Source: JAGQPD01 sp020426865
GTDB lineage: Bacteria; Planctomycetota; Planctomycetia; Pirellulales; Pirellulaceae
Length of the DNA: 64,000 nucleotides
NCBI GenBank assembly: GCA_041399065.1
Contig: JAWKTN010000005.1
Location: forward strand, 827,980 to 891,979
Direction of reading: 5' to 3'
Numbering within the stretch: position 1 is the stretch's first letter; each line of letters opens with the position of its first letter. A model generated the notes under the pieces. It saw nothing but the letters and a program-made list of their open reading frames with translations. It did not search any database and had not been told where the DNA came from. Of this stretch, positions 9,717 to 20,895 are shown in pieces. The translations under genes were made by a program, and so were the position numbers.

Positions 9717-11291
9717 TTACTGTTTGGACGAACGTCGAGAGATGATGCGTTGAATTAACGGTTGGTAATGTTTGGTGACGACCGCCTCCCAGGCAAACTC
9801 ATGGCAAAAATGCTCTTGTCCGGCCGCACCATAGCGGATGCGCAGTTGCTCCGAGTCGAGCAGGATTCGGAGCTTCTCGGTAAGGTCCGCCGCGTCGTCC
9901 GACGTAAAGAGCAGTCCGGTGACGCCGTCCTTCATCGTGAACTGATGGCCGCCGACGCAGCTTGCCACCACGGGGCGTCCGGCAGCCATGGCCTCGACAA
10001 CGGAAAGGCCAAAGGGCTCGTTTCCCACCGACGGGGCGACTAGGATGTCGGCGCGACCAAGCAGGGCTGGCATCGTCGCGTGGGTTTGCCATTGCCGCCA
10101 TTCGATAAAGGGCGGTGCATCATCCACCGGTATTCCGGTAGCCAAAACCCGGAAATCCTGACGCTCCTGCCACAGTGCTTCACAGCTCCGCTCCAGGAGC
10201 TGAAAACCCTTCACCGGGTCCGTCGTTCGGCCGGCAAAGAGCAAGAATTTTACCGCGTCACGTTTGTTGCTAGGCGTTAGTTGGGGTACCGCTCCAAACG
10301 TTGACCGGTCAACGCCAATTGGAACGACTCGCACATCGCGTGCGTAAGGCTCGAGATGGGCAGCAATCAGGGGATTATGGACGAGCACGGCCTCGGCACG
10401 CTCCAGCATGTTATGCAGCAGGGCCTCGTATTCGGGGGAATCGATGCGGCTCAACTGCCGCTCGCGCGAGTGTCGTGGGCCGACATGTCTACCATACTCG
10501 CCAACACAATCGTGACAGTGACCTGGAGTCGCCAGCCGATGCCTGTGGCAATTGACCAACAGCCGATCCGATTCTGGTATGAGCCGCAGATTGTTCAGTG
10601 GGCAGAGACATTCCAAGGCATCAAAGCGATGAATCAGTGGAAAATCAGACAAGGCATCGGCAAGCCAGGGTTTCAAATTCCAGCAATCGGTCAGAAATAC
10701 GACGTCCGGGCGGAATCGTGCGACACAGTCGCGGAAGGCGTCCTGTAGCTTCTCAACGCTGAATGTGGCGTTATCGACAATGACCGCCTGGGAGGGAATG
10801 GTCAGTTCGCTGACTTCTCCGGTCATCAGTGACGGATGCGAGAGATAAAAATGCTGGACATTGTATCGGGCAGAATGAAGCGCTCGGACGAGCTCAACTG
10901 TATGGACGTTGCCACCGCCAGTGCTGGGCCAATTAAACAGCACGCTGACGACCGCGATCCTTATGGGTTTACCGTTGGAATACTCTCGGGGCGTCGGCGA
11001 GAGCCTTTCAAGTATCTCTAGGTTTTTTTGCGCGGCCCGGCAATCTCGGTCGGTTGCCAATGCTTGTTGAAACAGGTGCCTGGCTTCGTCCGTCCGCCCC
11101 TGTTGTGCGGCGATTGCGCCGAGGTCGCTTAGGATCAGGGCACGCAGCTTCGATTGTTCAACCAGTCGCAAGAGCCGGTCGTAGGCTGTGCGTGCGGCTG
11201 CAGATTGGCCGTCGGCGAGCAGGGACCGCGCCGCACGGTAGTCTTGCTCATGTTGCGTATGCACATTGCCATGGGCGTCCGTAGTTCGCAC
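9717..11291 (-). CDS. TPR-GT4 glycosyltransferase
   Basis: A 524-residue protein with TPR-like helices at about 15-95 and a GT4-family (GT-B fold) glycosyltransferase from about 110. The GT4 part shows the glycine-rich N-terminal loop (FNWPSTGGGNVHTV) and the C-terminal E-x7-E-type motif in EPFGLSVVEAMAAGRPVVAS. Between the two Rossmann halves is a cysteine-rich insert beginning ECLCPLNNLRL and continuing to HCHDCVG, which could bind a metal. The same insert occurs in the next upstream gene, so the two GT4 halves are paralogues. It is the second or third gene of the operon, 72 bases after the 791-residue protein and 17 bases before the giant enzyme. It is probably cytoplasmic; the sugar specificity is unknown. 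Confidence 0.87.
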   Translation of the reverse strand: MRTTDAHGNVHTQHEQDYRAARSLLADGQSAAARTAYDRLLRLVEQSKLRALILSDLGAIAAQQGRTDEARHLFQQALATDRDCRAAQKNLEILERLSPTPREYSNGKPIRIAVVSVLFNWPSTGGGNVHTVELVRALHSARYNVQHFYLSHPSLMTGEVSELTIPSQAVIVDNATFSVEKLQDAFRDCVARFRPDVVFLTDCWNLKPWLADALSDFPLIHRFDALECLCPLNNLRLIPESDRLLVNCHRHRLATPGHCHDCVGEYGRHVGPRHSRERQLSRIDSPEYEALLHNMLERAEAVLVHNPLIAAHLEPYARDVRVVPIGVDRSTFGAVPQLTPSNKRDAVKFLLFAGRTTDPVKGFQLLERSCEALWQERQDFRVLATGIPVDDAPPFIEWRQWQTHATMPALLGRADILVAPSVGNEPFGLSVVEAMAAGRPVVASCVGGHQFTMKDGVTGLLFTSDDAADLTEKLRILLDSEQLRIRYGAAGQEHFCHEFAWEAVVTKHYQPLIQRIISRRSSKQ

Positions 11292-11363
11292 GGTAACGAT
11301 TCCTTAACGCCTATTTACGAGTTAATGACGGCCGATGCGAGTGACACGTTCGTCGTGGCGCTT

Positions 11364-13739
11364 TCATGCGTCATGAGCGATCAGTTCCTCCTGCAGCTCT
11401 CGAAGGAGCGGGCGATAATGGCGCCGGATGACGCGATCCCACACAAATTGATTTTCAAAGCGCCGTCGTCCGGCAATTCCCATTTGCCGAGCACGAAAGG
11501 GATCGTCCAGCAACGACTCCACCTGGCGAGCAAGGTCGATGTCGTTACCCGGTTCAAACAGCAATCCTGTCGTACCTTCCACAATGGAAAATGGTAAGCC
11601 GCCAATATTGCTGGCGATGATCGGCGTTCCCGCGGCCATGGCTTCCATCGCCACCAACGGGAATGACTCCTGGCAAATGGAGGGAACGACGACAATATCA
11701 GCCGACGCGAACTGCTGTGCAAGTTCCGACTGCGATTGCCAGCCGATGTTCCAGGTGTAGGCATTGACGCGTCCTGGAGGCTCTCCCGTGACGAGCAGTT
11801 CAAAATCCTGTCTCCGATTCCATAGTTCCGCGCATGCCTTCTCCAGCACATGGCAGCCCTTGATGACGTCTTCCGGTACGCCCGCAAATAGCACAGTGTG
11901 AACGGTTTTTGGCTTGTCGGAGCGCTGGACGGGCGGAAACCGGTCGCCATCAATTCCGGACGGAATCGAATAGACTCGTTCCGCATAGGGTTCCAGCAAA
12001 TTGGCAACCGTGGGATTGACGGTAAGCACTGCCCAGGCCTGTTGCAGCATGTCTGTCAGCAGTTGTTGGTAGGCGTCGTGGCCGACCCCGCTGAAATGAT
12101 ACTCCAGGTCATGCAACTCGCCCATGAATCGCGAGTAACGGGCGACACAGTCGCGGCACGTGGCGGGAGTCGCCAGCTGGTTCTTGCGGCACTGCGTAAA
12201 CCCGTTCCCGAAACTCGGCAGCAACCGGATATTGTTAAGTGGGCACAGGCATTCCTGGGCGTCAAATCGCAAGATATATCGGTAACCGAGCATCGCCTGT
12301 GCAAGCAGAGGCTTGAAATTCCAGGCATCCGTGATGAGCACAAGATCCGCCTGAAAGCGGTCCACGGCCTCCCGAAACCGTCGCTGGACGATCGAGGGTT
12401 GCCATGTATCCGCATCAAATGGGATCTCATGGGAGTGGATTGACAAAGGCTCGCTCGTCACACCGATCTGCCATGGATCATACTTGGCGTAGAAATGCTC
12501 GACCACATGCCCTTCCCGCGCAAGTGCCCTCGCGAGCCCCACCGTATGCATGTTGCCGCCACCCGACGACGGCCAATTAAACAGGAAGCTAACAACCGCG
12601 ATACGTAGCCGGCTAGCGGTCGCCGTCTTCGATTGCGACGCACTACCAGTCAGGCCATCGATAATACTTGGGCGCTCTGGTTCCGCGACCAAACAGGGCG
12701 CTGCCGCGCCGCTTGGCTTACCGGCACCATTACCGGTAGCTCCAGGTCGTGCACCGGAACCCAAAGATAATCTGCCAATCTCGGTTTGGAGCATTTGACA
12801 AAACCGTTCATCCGTCGATGCGGCACGTGCCCGTTCCAGTAAATTACGCGCTTCCGCGAATTGCTGTTGATCGGCCATGCGGCATGCATCGCGGTACAGT
12901 GTGTGAGCATTGTCGGGAGGACTATCGTTTGGTGGCGCTAGTGGATCGTCGGCGGGAATGCGACCTATCTGCGGTAGTGAATATTCACACACAATTTGCC
13001 AGGGAAACCGCAATGGCGATTGTGGCCGGTAGCCCGGCAAGGCAAGTTTTTGCTTAATGATTCGATCGTTGATCTCCAGCTCGGTGCGGCTACCGCGATC
13101 GGCCGGTGGATCATAGTCCGTGTCATCGGGCGCGCTGAGCACAAGCAGAGAATCGACGGGACGCAAGTCGTTATGAATCTTGGTGCGGATCAGGATGTCC
13201 TCGCCGCCATAGTGCCCCGACAAGTCCTCGTCGTATCCGCCCATATCCCAGAATGTTTCCCGACTAATCAAGAAGATATTGGGAGGCTGAAATAGTAGCC
13301 GACCGTTACAGATGGCCTCGAACGTGTAGACCACACGCGAATCGCTCCGGTCAAGTTCGAGCATGGCCCGGCACGTGTGTTCCGGCACCAAGTGGTCGAT
13401 GTCACACAGGAAAAGCCATGGTTCACGAGCGATGTGAGCCCCCAGGTTTCGCGCGCCGCCATTATTCCAGCCAACGTCCTTCGTCACACGCGCCACAGTG
13501 AGATTCAGCGGCAGATCCAGAGGAGGAACGAGCGGATGCGGTGATCCGTCGTCGACGATCACGAAGCGGAGCCGGTGGCGTAGCGACTCGTCGTACGACA
13601 TCCACAATTCCAATTGGCGCAATAGGTGCTTGGAATTGTTAAAATAGGGGAAAATAAAGGCGGTTTCCGTTTGAATTGTGGGCGAGTCACCAGGCAAAGG
13701 TGTCCATGGGAGGCTTTTGCTAAGCATGTTCGTTTCCAA
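11364..13739 (-). CDS. Two-headed glycosyltransferase (GT2 plus GT4)
   Basis: This 791-residue protein fuses a GT2 domain (about 25-235) to a GT4 domain (about 378-780). The GT2 part begins TETAFIFPYFNNSKHLL, carries a DID metal motif in WLFLCDIDHL, and has the galactosyltransferase-type segment GGYDEDLSGHYGGEDI. A short TPR-like linker (about 265-325) follows. The GT4 part repeats the plan of its neighbour, with FNWPSSGGGNMHTV, the ECLCPLNN cysteine insert and QESFPLVAMEAMAAGTPI. It is the first large gene of the operon and could share a transcript with the NifU-like gene 139 bases upstream. A damaged copy of its 5' end lies near 21.06-21.21 kb beside the second NifU-like gene, showing that the block was once duplicated. 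Confidence 0.88.
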   Translation of the reverse strand: METNMLSKSLPWTPLPGDSPTIQTETAFIFPYFNNSKHLLRQLELWMSYDESLRHRLRFVIVDDGSPHPLVPPLDLPLNLTVARVTKDVGWNNGGARNLGAHIAREPWLFLCDIDHLVPEHTCRAMLELDRSDSRVVYTFEAICNGRLLFQPPNIFLISRETFWDMGGYDEDLSGHYGGEDILIRTKIHNDLRPVDSLLVLSAPDDTDYDPPADRGSRTELEINDRIIKQKLALPGYRPQSPLRFPWQIVCEYSLPQIGRIPADDPLAPPNDSPPDNAHTLYRDACRMADQQQFAEARNLLERARAASTDERFCQMLQTEIGRLSLGSGARPGATGNGAGKPSGAAAPCLVAEPERPSIIDGLTGSASQSKTATASRLRIAVVSFLFNWPSSGGGNMHTVGLARALAREGHVVEHFYAKYDPWQIGVTSEPLSIHSHEIPFDADTWQPSIVQRRFREAVDRFQADLVLITDAWNFKPLLAQAMLGYRYILRFDAQECLCPLNNIRLLPSFGNGFTQCRKNQLATPATCRDCVARYSRFMGELHDLEYHFSGVGHDAYQQLLTDMLQQAWAVLTVNPTVANLLEPYAERVYSIPSGIDGDRFPPVQRSDKPKTVHTVLFAGVPEDVIKGCHVLEKACAELWNRRQDFELLVTGEPPGRVNAYTWNIGWQSQSELAQQFASADIVVVPSICQESFPLVAMEAMAAGTPIIASNIGGLPFSIVEGTTGLLFEPGNDIDLARQVESLLDDPFRARQMGIAGRRRFENQFVWDRVIRRHYRPLLRELQEELIAHDA

Positions 13740-13878
13740 CCCCTTTCGATTTGTTAATCGATAAACGACATTCCAAAAGCGATCCCACTTGTTACTTTGC
13801 GGCTGGCAGTCGTTATCGTTGCAACATCCAGCAGGTTTTTTAGTCGCTACAGGAAATCGTGGTTTCCCTAACTCATGT

Positions 13879-14316
13879 TCACGGATCCGCGGGTGGGTTT
13901 CGTTTTACGTCGTCAACACCCGACGGGCACATCCAATTGTCAACAGCGTCGTGCAGCGCTTGGATTACTACGTCCGCACAATGAAGCTTGTCCGGCGGAA
14001 TGCCCCCCAACGCCATTGCGATGTCCATAGTGGCCAACATCTGGCATTGTTTCGGAGACATGCCTTCGACAAGCTCTGTCAGGATCGATCCGCAGGCGAT
14101 TGTTACGCCGCAACTTTGCGCTTCGAAACCGGCAGCCTTCACGATTTGATTGTCGATTGATAGATAAATCGTCACATACGGTGGGTGTCCCTGCATGTTG
14201 CCGGACCCAATACAACTGGCGTTGGGAATCGCGCCTCGGTGTTGTGGATCCTGGAAATGGTCCATGAGTAATTCCGAGAACCGTTCCACAGCGTGATGTC
14301 CCTGGAAAAAAGACAA
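13879..14316 (-). CDS. NifU/IscU-like Fe-S scaffold protein, copy 1
   Basis: About 145 residues, similar in plan to the IscU/NifU N-terminal family. Visible matches are the helix LLMDHFQDPQHRG near the start, the second-ligand segment SCGVTIACGS and the third-ligand segment KLHCADVV with its preceding His. The first ligand region is odd: where IscU has PACGD, this protein has GHPPY, so the usual first Cys and the following Asp are missing, although another Cys lies just upstream (ASCIGSG). It may therefore hold a cluster differently or have another role. The start is uncertain; the frame opens with TTG at 14316. A paralogue (21439-21879) sits in the same position relative to the second glycosyltransferase and RHS genes. 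A link between a NifU-like protein and RHS genes is unusual. Confidence 0.75.
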   Translation of the reverse strand: MSFFQGHHAVERFSELLMDHFQDPQHRGAIPNASCIGSGNMQGHPPYVTIYLSIDNQIVKAAGFEAQSCGVTIACGSILTELVEGMSPKQCQMLATMDIAMALGGIPPDKLHCADVVIQALHDAVDNWMCPSGVDDVKRNPPADP

Positions 14317-14442
14317 TCAATAATAGGTGTGCGATGAAGTTTCCGAAATATATGTAATATTGCCCAATATTGGCAGCGGCGGCCTATCATTGTACGACGT
14401 GTCACCATAGTGGCAAGTAAATTCACAATCAGGACTGAAACC

Positions 14443-15374
14443 ATGCCGCGACTGAGCATCATTCTCGCGTCCCACAACGAAGGCGACCTATTGCTGAAAA
14501 CCGTTCAATCCTGCACGGACACATGCCGCGGTCTTGATTTTGAAGTGCTAGTCGTTGACGACGCATCAACGGATGATAGCATCGAACGACTTGAGCATTC
14601 GCCGTTAGACGCACGGGTTCATCAACTCGAGTCCCGACAAGGGCTTTCGCCCAGCAAAGACTTTGGCGCATCAATTACCTCGGGCGACGTCCTCTTCTTC
14701 CTCGACGCCCACTGCAAACCGGAACCTGGTGCAATTGGCGGTCTTGAGCGTTGTTGATGCATCCGACGGAGAAGCAATCGCGATCCCGAAAATTGTGCGG
14801 CTCAATGCAGAATTGGGTCAATGACGACTCGTGCCCTGGGTTCGGATTCGCTCCCAGAATCGCGAACGATGTTACGAAATAGGACTGGATACCGCAGGAA
14901 AAACTGCGCAGTCGCGGCAAATGCCTTGAGTGTCCGGGCTTGACAGGCGGTGCCGCGATGATCTCACGACGTCTTTACGAACTGTTGTCGGGATTTGATC
15001 GCGAGATGCGGCAATGGGGAGCGGAGGACGTCGACCTCGGGCTCAAATGTTGGCTGACGGGCTATTTCGGTGCTAAACGTTCCGACAGCCACGTCCAACA
15101 TCGGTGGCAGAAGTCGTTTACGTCCTACGACGTACCAGAAGAGTGTATTGTGGCAAATCGATTGCGAACAGCTTATAAGACATATCCAAACGAGATTTGG
15201 AGTCGGTGGCTCGAAGTTACGCGAAGCTCAAGGACAAGTGACATTTGGCATCGAGCATGGGACAGATTTACGTGTTACCGTGGGACGGCTGAGACGGAAC
15301 GGATCTATTTGTGTCAGTATGGAAAACACGATCTGTATTGGTATGCGGAGTATTTCGAAATCGCATTGTCGTAG
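14443..15374 (+). pseudogene. DxH-type glycosyltransferase, decayed copy 1
   Basis: This is a broken paralogue of the intact gene at 21976-22911. The 5' part encodes the GT2 nucleotide-binding region (SIILASHNEGDLL, VVDDASTDDS) and the FLDAHCK motif. The frame is then lost near 14740, continues in another frame (VVDASDGEAIAIPKIV), shifts again, and meets an in-frame TAG at 14880-14882 in place of a Trp present in the intact copy. From 14940 the frame is open again and keeps WGAEDVDLGLKCWL and the C-terminal LCQYGKHDLYWY. Several independent lesions make sequencing error an unlikely full explanation. It is divergent from the NifU-like gene and lies upstream of RHS copy 1. Confidence 0.85.
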
Positions 15375-15665
15375 AGCCCGTCGATCTGTTTCGTTCTTTC
15401 GGGACGTGATTGGGCGGCTTTCTCGGTGCTTGTCTTCGTTACGCAGGGAATTAGGCTCCGTTTCCTTGGCGAAACGACACATAGTTCCACGTCCAGACAT
15501 TGTTCGCCGCAAAATACATCGGTGGAATGGCCGTTCTCTTTCGTAAACGGTCGTTGCCTTGCGTAAAGACGCAAAAAAGGGATGCGACACTCGGCACAAC
15601 TCGCTAGAATGATACGAGATGCGATTCCAATGCGCGGCGTCGCCCCGAAAAATGAATCGGAATGT

Positions 15666-15693
15666 TTGACACGAGGGTGACAACCGCTACAAT
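15666..15693 (+). promoter_or_regulatory. Conserved sigma70-type promoter of RHS copy 1
   Basis: TTGACA (15666-15671) and TACAAT (15688-15693) are separated by exactly 16 bases. The spacer ends in GTGACAACCGC, which is identical in the second copy. Transcription would start near 15700, leaving a leader of about 108 bases. The rest of the 430-base gap between the glycosyltransferase remnant and the RHS gene holds no gene. Confidence 0.65.
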
Positions 15694-15807
15694 GACACTT
15701 ACCGACGTTGAAAAACACACTTCCTTGAAAGCTCAACCCTGACACTGTCGGTTGAATGTTAGTCGCTGGCATCTGACCTGCCACTCGCTCATTAGGAGGT
15801 GTCTGTT

Positions 15808-18800
15808 GTGAGAACTGCATCACCCGTTCCTCGCCGGCCTAGTACTGGAGTCACGACCGGAACTCCCGAAGTTTATTCTCAAATCTCCGATTCCCGCTGG
15901 TATGCGTCAGGTTTTGGAGGCGGGTTTGACAGTTGTTGCGGCGGTACGGATGCCAGCACCTGCCCTGCTTCCGGCGGCCCATCGGGAGCCCCGTCTGGCG
16001 AGCCAGGCGCTGGTGGGAGCGATCAATTTGGCACCGTCCCGGGAACGTTTGAACGACCACGTATCGAAGCGGTTCAGATCAATGAGTACGAGTCGTATGG
16101 CCTTGAGCAAGCCGATGACTTTGTAAACGCGGCGAGTGACGGCGGCATGGGAGGAACAGTGGATTCGTCCCGCGGGAACCTGATTCAGCAATATTCGGCG
16201 CCCGGCTGGGGGGCCGTTGGACCCGGTGGTCGTGCTTAGTTACAACAAAGATTTTCGGGGGAACACCAGCGAGTATCCGGACGGGTGGACGAGCAACTAC
16301 AACAGGTGTATCGACGACACGGCGTCGCCGGACGTGGACGTGGTATCGGGGACAGGCATCGGATATCGGTATACTGACGTCGGGGGAGCGTATTACGAGG
16401 CCCCAGACGAAGCCACAAACTGGTTGGAGGATGACGGTTCTGGAGGTTGGATAGAAACGCAGCCTGATGGACTAAAATACTACTATGGTTCCGACGGCAA
16501 GATCACGAAGATCACGAACCATGTTGGCCTCATCTGGACACTCACTTACGCGTCCAGCAAATTGAACATTATCACGAATCCCGCCGGAAAACGGACGTCA
16601 TTTGGCTATGACGGTAGCGGCAAGCTGCAGTCCATCGAGGACGTGGGTGGACGACGCACAACCCTCACCGTTGTCAGCAACCTGTTGACGACGATAACTA
16701 GTCCAGAGTTGTGTGTGACGCAATTCAAGTACGTCGCGGATTCGAGTACCGGGAAGCTTTTGCAGACACGCATCCACCCGTCCGGTAACCGCACGACGTA
16801 CACGTACGACGGCAGCGATCGCTTGACAAACGTCACAAACCCCGATGGCGGCGTGGCCACGTATAGCTATTCCGGTGATGACGTCATTTATACGAACCCT
16901 CGTGGCAAGAAAACAACATTTATCTACGATGCAAGTAAATTGCTGCAGGCCATTGTTGATCCAGCTGACCAACGGACAACGTATACCTGGGACGGCAAGC
17001 TGATTCGGACCGCCAAGAATCCACTCGGCAAGGTCACGACATTTGCCTACAAGGGAACGTTTTCCGAGACGGTTCGCTTGCTCGAATGCGTCGAATCACC
17101 GGAAGCCTGTGCGGGCACCATTGTCTACGGAACGGACCCGTGCCCCGTATCGATCATGTACGCCGACGAGACCTTCTCGTCGCTCAATTGGAATGCGGTA
17201 AACAATATGGAGGTCGATTCCGTTGTCGATCCGATGGGACACCGCAGTACGTTCACTTACGATGCGATGGGTGTGGTGGCGTCCGCTGGAAACGCCGTTG
17301 GTGAAACGTTGACTTACGCCTACGACTCCGAGTGCCGGCGCACCGCCGTGATCGACCCGAATTCGCAGCGCACCACGTATACCTATAACTCATGCAGCCA
17401 ACTGGAGTCGATCAAGAATCCGCTGAACAACGTGTGGACCATGACGCGCGACTTGATGAACCGCGTGACCGTTAATACAGATCCACTCGGAAACATTACA
17501 ACCTACACCTACGGTTCGAACTGTCAGTTAAGTTCCGTAAAGAATCCGCTGGGTCAAATCACCACGTTTCAATACACCAACCGCGATCAGGTGCAGGTCG
17601 TAATCGATCCCCTCGGCAACCGCACGACCACGACATACAACCTGGTCGGCAGCCTGGAAACCGTGAAAAATCCGCTTGGCCAAGTGACGACAAACGTCTA
17701 CGACGACTGCGAACGTCACGTTGCGACGGTCAATCCGCTAGGGAATCGTACAACGATCGTCTACAACGATGCGGGGCGACCCATCGAACTCCGCGATCCG
17801 TTGGGAAACATCACCACAACGGTCTATGATAATGCCGGGAGAATCATTGCAACGGTTAATCCCGAAGGTGAGCCGCACGACCTTTACTCTTGACCTGAAC
17901 GGCCGAATAACGGAAACCGAGAACCCCGAAAACGAAGTAACCACTCAAGTTTACGACGATGTGGGGCGAGTAACCGAGACAATTGATGCGAATGGTGACA
18001 TTACGACCAACACATATGACGACGCGAATCGAATTTCATCGGTCGAGGACGCGCTCGGCCAGGTAACGAGCACGTATTACGACCCACTTGGACGGGTCAA
18101 ATCAACGGTCAATCCGCTCAATAAAATCACAACCTACAGCTACAATTCTGCGGGCTACCGAGTTGCTGTCACGAATCCCTTTGGGAGAATCACAACGACC
18201 AACTACGATGCGGCTGGTCGCGCCGTGTCTGTCGTAGATCCGTTAAGTCATCGCACGACGACCGTCTATGACAGTGCCAACCGGGTGATTGCCGCAGTTA
18301 GTGGTTTGGACTTTCGCACGACGTTTGTTTTCGACTCCGCAGGGCGACAGGTGGCTGTCCAAGATCCACTCGGTCGCCGCGTGACGACCGTTTACGACAA
18401 CGCAAGCCGTGCGGTTGCACAGGTAAATCAGCTTAACACGCGTACGACATTTGTGTACGACGCGGCCGGCAATCGCACAGCCGTTGTGGATGCTAGTAAC
18501 CATCGCACAACGTTCGTGTACGACGCGGCCAATCGCCAAACCGCCGTTGTTGACCCACTGGATCGTCGGACGACGTCCTCGTATGACAAAGCGGGCCGGC
18601 AAACGCTCCGAATTGATGCCTCCAATCGGCTTACGACCTATGCCTACGACAAGGCAAGCCGACTAACGAAACGCATCTATCAAGACGGTACGCGGGTGAC
18701 TTTCACCTACGACCCGGTCGGCCGACGGACAACGATGCAGGATTCGACGGGGGAGACGACTTGGATCTATGACGAAGTCGGACAAGTCACGTCCACCACG

Positions 18801-20054
18801 AATCCGAATAGCAAGACGATCGCCTATACGTACTATGCCGATGGCAACCGAAAGGAAATGACCGATCCTGATAGCGGAGTCTTCACTTACTATTACGACG
18901 ACGACGGTAAGCTGGTCATCGTCTGGAATCCTGAAAACGATACACAGATTATCACATACGATGAGGCCAACCGCCGCAAGGCGAACTTGTTTGGCCTTAG
19001 CCTGCGAACGAGCTTTATCTACGACAACGCCGACCGTCTGACGAATATCGTGCACCGGAATGGTGCGGGAACGATCCTGTCGGCGTTTACGTATACGTAT
19101 AACAATGCTGGCGTGCGAACGTCCGTAGTGGAACCTGGTCCAGTAACGACAACGTGGGGTTACGACGATGCCTATCGACTGACTTCCGAAAAGCGTCAGG
19201 ACTCGTCTTCCGTTTTGTACACCGACACAATGACTTATGACAACGTGGGCAATCGACTCACGCTTCAAAATGCCTCGGGCACCACGACGTACACATACGA
19301 CAATGCGAATCAACTTTCCAAATCGCAGCTGAACGCATCGATTACCACGTTCAGTTATGACTCGAAGGGCAATCAAACGGTCGAGCTTACGGGCACCAAC
19401 CGCACGACCAATACCTGGGACGAGGAAAACCGCCTGACGAAAGTCGAATTCCCGGGAACCACGCCGGTGGACAATGTCTACACCTTCAACGGCGACGGCA
19501 AACGTGTGCAAATCGTCGATTCGACCGGAACAAAACGCCCCATCTGGGATTTTGAGAATATCCTGCTGGAAACCAACGGTTCGAACACGACGCAAGTCGT
19601 CTATACGTTGGAACCGTTCACCTACGGGAACCTGGTAAGTCAGCGCAGATCGGGCACAACGACCATTTATCTGTTTGACGCGCTGGGCTCGACGCGTAAA
19701 ATAATAGACAACCCTGGCGCCTCTTCCGCCGTGATCGACAGCTACGACTACAAGGCCTACGGAGAGACATACGCGTCAAGTGGCTCGACGACGAATGTCT
19801 TTCGCTGGGTAGGGCAATTGGGGTACTACTACGATGCGGACAGGCTTGCGTATTATCTACGCGCTAGACCGTACAGCCCGAAGCTGGCGCGGTTCCTGAG
19901 CAAGGATCCAATCGGGTTTGGGGGGAAGCACGTGGAATTTGTGACGTATACGGCGACTCATAACATGGACGGATCCGGATTAGTGGGGACGAGAAAGGAT
20001 AGCTGGTTATCTTCTGGTCTCTGGTCCTTTTCACGTAACCGAATGTTACCTTGA
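15808..20054 (+). pseudogene. RHS/YD-repeat protein, copy 1, split by two frameshifts
   Basis: The start is taken as GTG at 15808, 7 bases after AGGAGGT and aligned with the ATG of copy 2 (MRTASPVPRRPSTG vs MTTAAPVPRRPSTG). The N-terminal ~130 residues include a Gly/Cys/Ser-rich stretch and no clear signal peptide. YD repeats (TTTYDxxGR-type, very rich in Thr, Tyr and Asp) then run for most of the protein. Comparison with copy 2 shows a one-base insertion near 16200 in a G run and another near 17875, so the product is split into three frames. The core ends with RFLSKDPIGF, followed by a short tip (about 45 codons) ending at 20054. Such proteins are usually surface-exposed or secreted. A sequencing error at the two indels would restore a full gene. 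Confidence 0.85.
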
Positions 20055-20635
20055 CGGCCTCAAACGGGGAGGCCCAAAGGCGGCGTTTTGTACGTGCTGC
20101 TTGACAACTGGACCGCTCATTTTCATTTTGTCATGGTGTCTGCAGCATCCCCGGAACGCAAAGGAACAGGCCTTTCTGAATGTTCCATTTCCTGGCCGCC
20201 TGTAGCGTTAGAGCAATCGCAAATTACCGTGGAAAATGATACTGTGGGGAGTGGTGTTCTCAATCACCCAAGGAGTCAACACCGTGTCCCCGTTTGCATC
20301 GACTATGCTCACTCGTTGTGTGCGTTTTAGTGGCTGTACGCAGTATAGTTGCTTGTCGCAAGGCGAAATCGCCGAAAGTGAAAGCGACCAACGATTTATC
20401 TTCGCGTTGGCCAAACAGATCAGGAGGCGTGATTGGCATGGCGATCAATTGAACACACAGTGTTCTTCTGTTTTGTTTTGGCCTGCGACAGTGTTCACTT
20501 TGCTCTCGACCGGGCTTTTTTGATGACTCGGAAGCTTGAGGCTGCACCTCTTCCCGCCGTGTGGGTCGCTCTAACCCTTCAATTGGCTGCGACCCGGTGG
20601 GGGAACGCCGACGAGTAGACGCGATTACTTGTTAT

Positions 20636-20835
20636 CGGCCGAATTGGGTCGTGTATTACCACCGAATTACGGTCGTATTTGGCGCGAATTATGAGCAGTG
20701 TTTACGGTTCTCTGATGGGGCATTGACGTCAGTTGTTGTGAAATCTGGAGAAGATCGCGATCTAATGTAAGTCCGATGGTCGTTGACCGAATTGGATCGT
20801 ACCGACGGCACTGGTGAGTGTTTCCCCAAGCCCTG
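20636..20835 (+). repeat. CCGAATT repeat family, long copy A
   Basis: This stretch contains GGCCGAATTGGGTCGTG, ACCGAATTACGGTCGTATTT (20661-20680), a degraded GCGAATTATGAGCAGTG, and then GACCGAATTGGATCGTACC near 20785-20803. It ends with GGTGAGTGTTTCCCCAAGCC. The order and the flanking words (TCTGGAGAAG..., GGTGAGT-TTTC) are shared with copy C at 33039-33240. No coding potential is seen. Confidence 0.65.
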
Positions 20836-20895
20836 ATCTGGTGTGGCTGGGCAAGTTGCTCGGGTGATGACTCGCTGGCTTGGGCTGTTTTTCCC

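Noticed and set aside
16606..19595. Long minus-strand ORFs inside RHS copy 1 (up to 310 codons)
   Set aside because: They run antisense to the YD repeats; the repetitive codon pattern of the real gene keeps the opposite frame open. The same shadow appears in copy 2 at 27587-28519.
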